This document shows positions 59,930 to 64,000 of a DNA stretch of 64,000 bases, in pieces. The notes under the pieces are model-generated. The model made no database searches. It was not told the DNA's origin and saw nothing but the letters and a program-made list of their open reading frames with translations. Each line of letters begins with the position of its first letter. Position 1 is the stretch's first letter. Origin of the DNA: Xanthomonas sp. XNM01 (GTDB lineage: Bacteria > Pseudomonadota > Gammaproteobacteria > Xanthomonadales > Xanthomonadaceae); contig NZ_JACVAP010000002.1 of assembly GCF_014851915.1 (NCBI RefSeq), positions 248,001 to 312,000 on the forward strand, given 5' to 3'. The position numbers and the translations under genes were made by a program.

Positions 59930-61770
59930 GCGGCGATCCTCTGGTAAAGGTCGATGAGGTCGGCAAGGTCGTTGCGCACCTCAGCCTCTGCGACGTCGGG
60001 GCATACGCTGTTGCCGATGAGGCGCACCTGGTCGGTCTTGCTGATAGGGCGCCACTCGTAGGTGCCGCTGCCCGGCGCGGTCTCGAACAGGCCGCGATCG
60101 AGGATGTAGCCAGGGTGGAAGCCTTGAGCGCGCGCGAGCTCGGCCGGCACCAGCATGCGCAGGGTGATGTCGGTGAGGACGTAGTCGCCCACCAAGACCG
60201 CATCGACCGGCTCCGGGAAGTGCTCGGGCAGATACTCGTGCAGGAAGGCGGCGCAGCGCTTCGCGGCGGCCATCTGGTCGGGCGGCAGCAGGTCCGCGCG
60301 CACCTTGACCGCCTGCACCAGGCCCATCCTGTCCTTCGTCGGGATGGTATGCATGGGCTCGTCGCAGCCCTGCCATTGGCCGCCGGTGCCGTAGTACTTC
60401 ACCAGGTAGGCCGAGACCAGCCGCTGGTTCGCGCCGGCAGTACAGATGGTGGACATCGGTGCGGCCAGGCCGCGGCCGTCGCCGTCGTAGAAGCCGCCGT
60501 TGGCCTGCTCGAGGAAGTGGGCCTGCACGACGGCCTGTTCACCTCGGTGGGCTGCGGTGATCGTCTTGAACGGTTCTTCCACGGGATAGCCTGCGCGGCT
60601 GTCGTGGTGGGTCAAATGCATCAGGTGCGCCGACACCAGTCCCATCGCATGCGCGGCGCCGGCCGGCCGCTTCATGTCGCCGCCGGCGGTGATCGTATGC
60701 ATCGGTTCGTCGATCGCGGTGCCCACGCTGTTGGCGCGGAACTTGGTGATGTGCGCGGCGACGACAGAGAAGTGGCCGCCCTTCACCTGCGCGACCTGCG
60801 TTCGCAGCGGCTCATCCGCGGGGAACACGCGCTGGCTGCTGGCGTTGGCGTGCTCGGTCAAGAATGCCGCGCGTGGGTCTGCGCCGGTGTCCGCCATACC
60901 AACGATATAGGGCTTCTCCGCAGCGAGGACGTAGCGCCACAGGCCCTTGGCGACGCGCTTGCAGGTGTTGAGCGCCAGGTCCTTATTGCGGCCGAAGATG
61001 GACTGTGCCGGCAGGTTGAAGTCGATGCATTCGGCTGCGGTGCGCCACGGTTTGAGGCCGCCGGCGCCGTCCTTCGCGTGGGTTTGTGGTGCCCAGGTGA
61101 TCGGCTTTCCGTCGCGACGGAACTTGACGTAAAGGCGCTTGCGAATGGTCGGGGCGCCACGGTCGCAGGCGCGGATCTCGCGCCAGTCGGACAGGTAGCC
61201 GAGGCCACGCACCAGCCTCGGCACGTACGCGTCGGTGCCGAGGAACTCGATGATCTCAGCCATGGCCGGATGGTCGGCGGCCAAGCCAGTGGTCATCGCC
61301 GCGATGAAGGCGCGGAAGGTCTCGCCGCGGCGATCGGCAATGGGCTTGCCGTGCTCGTCAAGTGGGCACCAGTCGATGAATTCCTCCACGTTCTCCAAGT
61401 TGATCTGGCGCGGCGCCGTCAGCAGGCCCCACAGCACCACGATCCACGCCAGGCCGCGGATGCGCTTGTTGCGCGGCGCGCCGCCCTTGGCTTTGGAGTG
61501 GTGCCGGCAGTCCGGCGACGCCCACAGCAACGCAACCGGCTGCCCGCGGGTGACCTCCAGCGGATCGACGTTGAACACGTCCTCGATCAGGTGCTTGGTG
61601 CGCGGGTGATTCGCGCGGTGCACGGCGACGGCGATGGCGTTGTGGTTCACCGCGATGTCGGGCTCGCGGTAGGCGGCCCCGATGCCCATGGAGGCGCCGC
61701 CGCCGCCGGCGAAGAGGTCGACGACCAGCTCGCGCTGGAACGGGAGGGCGAAGCTGTTGCCGTCAGCCAT
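59926..61770 (-). CDS. C5-cytosine DNA methyltransferase with repeat-rich target domain
   Basis: A 614-residue DNA (cytosine-5) methyltransferase. Motif I is VVDLFAGGGGASMGIGAA (residues 16-33), motif IV reads ASPDCRHHSKAKGG with catalytic Cys88 in SPDC rather than PC, motif VI is LENVEEF (125-131), motif VIII lies around TIRKRLYVKFRR and motif X is IGNSVCPDVAEAE (585-597). The large central region (about 315-480) repeats a (D/E)EPxxTI unit five times. SPDC-type enzymes of this size occur in phages and islands. No restriction partner is next to it, so self-protection or an orphan role is likely. Confidence 0.93.
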   Translation of the reverse strand: MADGNSFALPFQRELVVDLFAGGGGASMGIGAAYREPDIAVNHNAIAVAVHRANHPRTKHLIEDVFNVDPLEVTRGQPVALLWASPDCRHHSKAKGGAPRNKRIRGLAWIVVLWGLLTAPRQINLENVEEFIDWCPLDEHGKPIADRRGETFRAFIAAMTTGLAADHPAMAEIIEFLGTDAYVPRLVRGLGYLSDWREIRACDRGAPTIRKRLYVKFRRDGKPITWAPQTHAKDGAGGLKPWRTAAECIDFNLPAQSIFGRNKDLALNTCKRVAKGLWRYVLAAEKPYIVGMADTGADPRAAFLTEHANASSQRVFPADEPLRTQVAQVKGGHFSVVAAHITKFRANSVGTAIDEPMHTITAGGDMKRPAGAAHAMGLVSAHLMHLTHHDSRAGYPVEEPFKTITAAHRGEQAVVQAHFLEQANGGFYDGDGRGLAAPMSTICTAGANQRLVSAYLVKYYGTGGQWQGCDEPMHTIPTKDRMGLVQAVKVRADLLPPDQMAAAKRCAAFLHEYLPEHFPEPVDAVLVGDYVLTDITLRMLVPAELARAQGFHPGYILDRGLFETAPGSGTYEWRPISKTDQVRLIGNSVCPDVAEAEVRNDLADLIDLYQRIAA

Positions 61771-61828
61771 GGATCGTCACTCCGGCCGTCTTGCGAGCAG
61801 CGTCCGGTGATGGTCTAAACTCCATCGC

Positions 61829-62377
61829 ATGCGATGTTTGTGGGGCTCCCTGACGAGCACGGAACTTGCTGCCTGGGTTGGGGCGGTGGGTTCTGTGCTT
61901 GCCGCCGTGGTTGCGGTCTACCTCCACCTGCTCACCCGCCAAGAAGTGCGACGCCAGGCGAGAATTGCGGCGCGCAGCGCGGCGCTTGCGATGCTTCCAG
62001 CCTTCCGCGATGCGTCCAGTAGCTTCACCTGGACAATCCAACAGCTTGCAGATGGCAAGCCTCCTGACGCGATCGGACGGACCCCTTACAACGAGAACAT
62101 CAGCGTTGGTGATCTCCGCGACCACCACACGCAGATCTCCGCACTTGCACCCGCGATGCCACAGCTGGGGCATGACGCAATTGAGGTTCAGCATGCGCTC
62201 CGTGCCCTTCAGATCCTTGACGCGAATCTGGCGGGCTACGCGTACGGCGCCTGGGACGACGACTCGATCTACGTCGGTGAGACCTGGCCAGCCAGCCGAA
62301 AGCTCATCGACGAAACGGGCGCCGCAATTCGTGAGGCGCTGGAGCGACTGGAGGCCGTCGCTGCATCGCGGGTCTAG
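61829..62377 (+). CDS. Hypothetical single-helix membrane protein
   Basis: A 182-residue protein, the only plus-strand gene in the element. A membrane helix (LAAWVGAVGSVLAAVVAVYLHLL) sits near the N-terminus, followed by a basic segment (TRQEVRRQARIAARSA) and a soluble helical region rich in His, Asp and Gln (GDLRDHHTQISALAPAMPQL). It is less GC-rich than its neighbours and interrupts the minus-strand run, which suggests separate acquisition (a moron-type gene). No family recognised. A TAAACT about 15 bases upstream may be its -10. Confidence 0.7.
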   Translation: MRCLWGSLTSTELAAWVGAVGSVLAAVVAVYLHLLTRQEVRRQARIAARSAALAMLPAFRDASSSFTWTIQQLADGKPPDAIGRTPYNENISVGDLRDHHTQISALAPAMPQLGHDAIEVQHALRALQILDANLAGYAYGAWDDDSIYVGETWPASRKLIDETGAAIREALERLEAVAASRV

Positions 62378-62391
62378 CGCAGGGCTCATCC

Positions 62392-62661
62392 TCAATCCCC
62401 CGTGCACTGGCTGACCGGCGCGAACACGCCGGCGGCGGTGGCGGCGGCCTGGTAGGTCATCACGTCGCAGCCGGCGATCTCGCGCGTGCCCGTGAGGTCG
62501 ACGCTGGTGAGCAGCAGCGTGCTGGCGTGGATGCCGGGCGGCAGTGCGTGTGGGTCTTGGTCGTCCAAGATGTGGGCCAAGCCGAAGTGCCGGGCAATGG
62601 CGACGCGGTGGAGCGTTTTGCCGCAGCCGCTGGGGCCGTGGACGATAATGGAGTTACGCAT
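62392..62661 (-). CDS. P-loop mini-protein
   Basis: An 89-residue protein: RNSIIVHGPSGCGKT is a clear Walker A (residues 8-15), followed by LHRVAIARHFGLAHILDDQD and LLLTSVDLTGTREIAGCDVM. The fold looks like the first half of a small NTPase or kinase with no Walker B beyond LLLTSVD. Similar short P-loop proteins are seen in phages and islands. The ATG at 62661 overlaps the reverse transcriptase stop by 8 bases, so it is co-translated with it. Confidence 0.75.
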   Translation of the reverse strand: MRNSIIVHGPSGCGKTLHRVAIARHFGLAHILDDQDPHALPPGIHASTLLLTSVDLTGTREIAGCDVMTYQAAATAAGVFAPVSQCTGD

Positions 62662-63967
62662 GGCGGCGGATCCTCAAGGTGATAGCGCGGCCGCGGCGGG
62701 CGGCCGGGAAGCGGCGACGCACCAGCGCGGTGGTCAGCCAAGGGAAGCGGTGCCGCAGGGCGCGGCGCAGGCGGTATGCGCTGGCGTGCCGCAGGTGGCC
62801 GCCGTAGCTGGCGACGCGGCACTGCACGTGCTCCAGCTGGGCCGGCGTGCAGCGGATGCGATCGCCGCGCACGTGCTGGCCTTCCCACTCGGCCAGCGCC
62901 TGGCGGACATGTCCGACCACGCGGCGTCGCGCCAGCGTGTGCGTGGGGCGGATGACGTAGCCGAGGAAGTCGAGGCCGTCCGTCAGTTGCCGCAGGCGGA
63001 TGTCGGGTTTGAGGCGCAGCTGCAGGCGCTCGGCGAGGAACTGCTCGATGCGCGGCAGCCAGGCGGCCAGCACGTCGCGGTCGTGGTGGAACAGCACGAA
63101 GTCGTCCACGTAACGGACGTAGCGCCGCGCGCGCAGCGTGTGCTTGCAGAACTGGTCCAGCGCGTCCAGGTAGACGTTGGCGAAGAACTGCGAGGACAGG
63201 TTGCCGATGGGCAGCCCGCGGCCGGGCGGTGCATCGGCCAGGCGCTTGTGTGGCGGCACCATCGCCAGCTCCGCAGGCGTGGCGCGCAGCTGGAAGCCGG
63301 CGTGCAGCGGCGAGCGGCGCAGCAAGGCATGTGCGGTACGCTGGACCAGGTGCGGCACGTGCGCGCGCTCCAGCCGCTTGCGCAGCATGGCCCAGAGCGT
63401 GGGGCGGTGGATCTGGTTGAAGAAGTTGTGCACGTCCAGTTGCAGGTACCAGCCGCCGCCTTGGCCGCTGTGCACCTGCCGCGCGAAGGCTTGGGCGCGG
63501 CGCACGGCGGCGTGGCTGCCTTTGCCCTTGCGGTTGGCGTAGCTGTCGTGGATGAAGGTTGGTTCGTAGATGGCTTCGAGCTGCGGCACCAGCCAGTGGT
63601 GCACGACGCGGTCTGCGAAGTCGGGCGCGTGGATCTCGCGTGCCTTGGGTCGCGTGGCGATGAAGCACGTGGACGGGCGCGGTGCCCAGCTGCCGTCCTG
63701 CAGCTCCCGCTGCAGCTGCAGCAGGTTGCACATCCAGTCGGCGTCGAAACGCAGCTGATTGCGGCTGGGCACCTTCTGGCGCCGCGCCCGGCGCCATGCG
63801 TTGTAGAGCGACTGCAGCGAGGCATCGGCGGCCCCCTGAAACTCACCGGCGCGGCGAACGGCCAACGCGAACCCGTTGTTGTTGCGGTGGTTGTTGTTGA
63901 CGTTGCCGTTGTTGAAGTTGACGTTCCACGCGGACGCCGAAGACCAGGCGGCCGCCTCCCCGTACAC
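62654..63967 (-). CDS. Reverse transcriptase of a diversity-generating retroelement
   Basis: A reverse transcriptase of up to 437 residues. Core motifs: EIHAPDFADRVVHHWLVPQL, FIHDSYANRKGKGSHAAVRR, YLQLDVHNFFNQIHRPTL (motif A), LPIGNLSSQFFANVYLDALD (253-272, IG...SQ, the DGR signature, where other types have QG...SP) and RYVRYVDDFVLF (active site YVDD at 286-289). It copies template RNA with adenine errors to diversify a target gene. The first about 45 residues are the template repeat read in frame, so the GTG at 63967 is probably not the true start; a TTG in the repeat is possible, and the first downstream ATG (residue 79) is too late. It overlaps the P-loop gene. Confidence 0.9.
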   Translation of the reverse strand: MYGEAAAWSSASAWNVNFNNGNVNNNHRNNNGFALAVRRAGEFQGAADASLQSLYNAWRRARRQKVPSRNQLRFDADWMCNLLQLQRELQDGSWAPRPSTCFIATRPKAREIHAPDFADRVVHHWLVPQLEAIYEPTFIHDSYANRKGKGSHAAVRRAQAFARQVHSGQGGGWYLQLDVHNFFNQIHRPTLWAMLRKRLERAHVPHLVQRTAHALLRRSPLHAGFQLRATPAELAMVPPHKRLADAPPGRGLPIGNLSSQFFANVYLDALDQFCKHTLRARRYVRYVDDFVLFHHDRDVLAAWLPRIEQFLAERLQLRLKPDIRLRQLTDGLDFLGYVIRPTHTLARRRVVGHVRQALAEWEGQHVRGDRIRCTPAQLEHVQCRVASYGGHLRHASAYRLRRALRHRFPWLTTALVRRRFPAARRGRAITLRIRRHA

Positions 63968-64000
63968 TTGCGACCAGGCGGCGCAGCCCGGATGTGGGTA
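63840..64000 (-). repeat. DGR template repeat (TR)
   Basis: Read on the minus strand it encodes WNVNFNNGNVNNNHRNNN, with all 11 asparagines as AAC (63875-63928). AAC-dense repeats next to a reverse transcriptase define DGR templates, because adenine mutagenesis of AAC yields many residues. The 3' flank encodes GFALAVRRAGEF and is GC-rich, fitting an initiation/homing segment. The left boundary and the matching variable repeat are not in the window. Confidence 0.85.

Larger units (their letters stand above)
57825..64000. mobile_element. Integrated element (prophage or integrative island) carrying a DGR, left part
   Basis: From the tRNA-fMet 3' end to the window edge all genes differ in kind from the core genome to the left: large serine recombinase, small unknown proteins, C5 methyltransferase, a less GC-rich membrane-protein gene, a P-loop mini-protein and a DGR-type reverse transcriptase. 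Most are minus strand and overlap or nearly abut. No capsid, tail or conjugation gene is visible, so phage or conjugative origin is undecided. The right end lies outside the window. Confidence 0.8.

Noticed and set aside
62654-63967. Retron or group II intron reverse transcriptase
   Set aside because: No msr/msd-like inverted repeats, no intron domain V or maturase domain; the IG...SQ motif and AAC-rich repeat point to a DGR.

Overview
The window is high-GC DNA from a gammaproteobacterium of the Xanthomonadaceae (Luteimonas/Lysobacter/Xanthomonas-like). This rests on the protein families and on gene order: trp genes split as trpF / trpB / trpA, glmM-tpiA-secG-tRNA-Leu(GAG)-nuoA-N, a fimV-truA-trpF block, and a large TonB-dependent receptor beside an S9 peptidase. 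No single marker fixes the genus.

Positions 1-8600 are almost all minus strand: metG (C-terminus cut by the window edge), a DUF2147 secreted protein, a Sel1-like secreted protein, an S9 peptidase and a TonB-dependent receptor. Positions 8700-30130 are housekeeping genes in mixed orientation: mrp, dcd, two tiny DUF5668-like membrane proteins, HIT and dienelactone-hydrolase-like proteins, rimO, degV, an herA-like ATPase / NlpE-like / greB unit, an mltD-like transglycosylase, psd-SCO1, prmB, aroC, a 2-hydroxyacid dehydrogenase, asd, fimV, truA and trpF.

Positions 30200-33450 form a small accessory stretch. It holds an XRE regulator with a perfect inverted repeat over its ribosome binding site, two tandem short genes for peptides with aligned 15-residue double-glycine leaders, and about 1 kb with no recognisable gene. 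A LysR-type regulator then diverges from trpB-lipoprotein-trpA. accD-glmM, a non-haem iron oxygenase, a DUF481 porin-like protein, tpiA, secG and tRNA-Leu follow. The 14-gene nuo operon for NADH:quinone oxidoreductase runs from 42592 to 57617.

From the 3' end of an initiator tRNA-Met gene (57792-57868) to the right edge, the window enters an integrated element. Its genes, nearly all minus strand, are a large serine recombinase whose 3' end reads into the tRNA, a 51-residue protein, a putative DNA-binding protein, a C5 DNA methyltransferase with an unusual repeat region, a P-loop mini-protein and a reverse transcriptase. The reverse transcriptase has the hallmarks of a diversity-generating retroelement (DGR): IG...SQ in place of QG...SP, a YVDD active site, and an AAC-rich template-repeat-like stretch at its 5' end (11 AAC codons in 18). 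The variable-repeat target gene and avd are not in the window and would be expected just past position 64000. This DGR-bearing element is the most interesting content, followed by the tandem double-glycine peptides.
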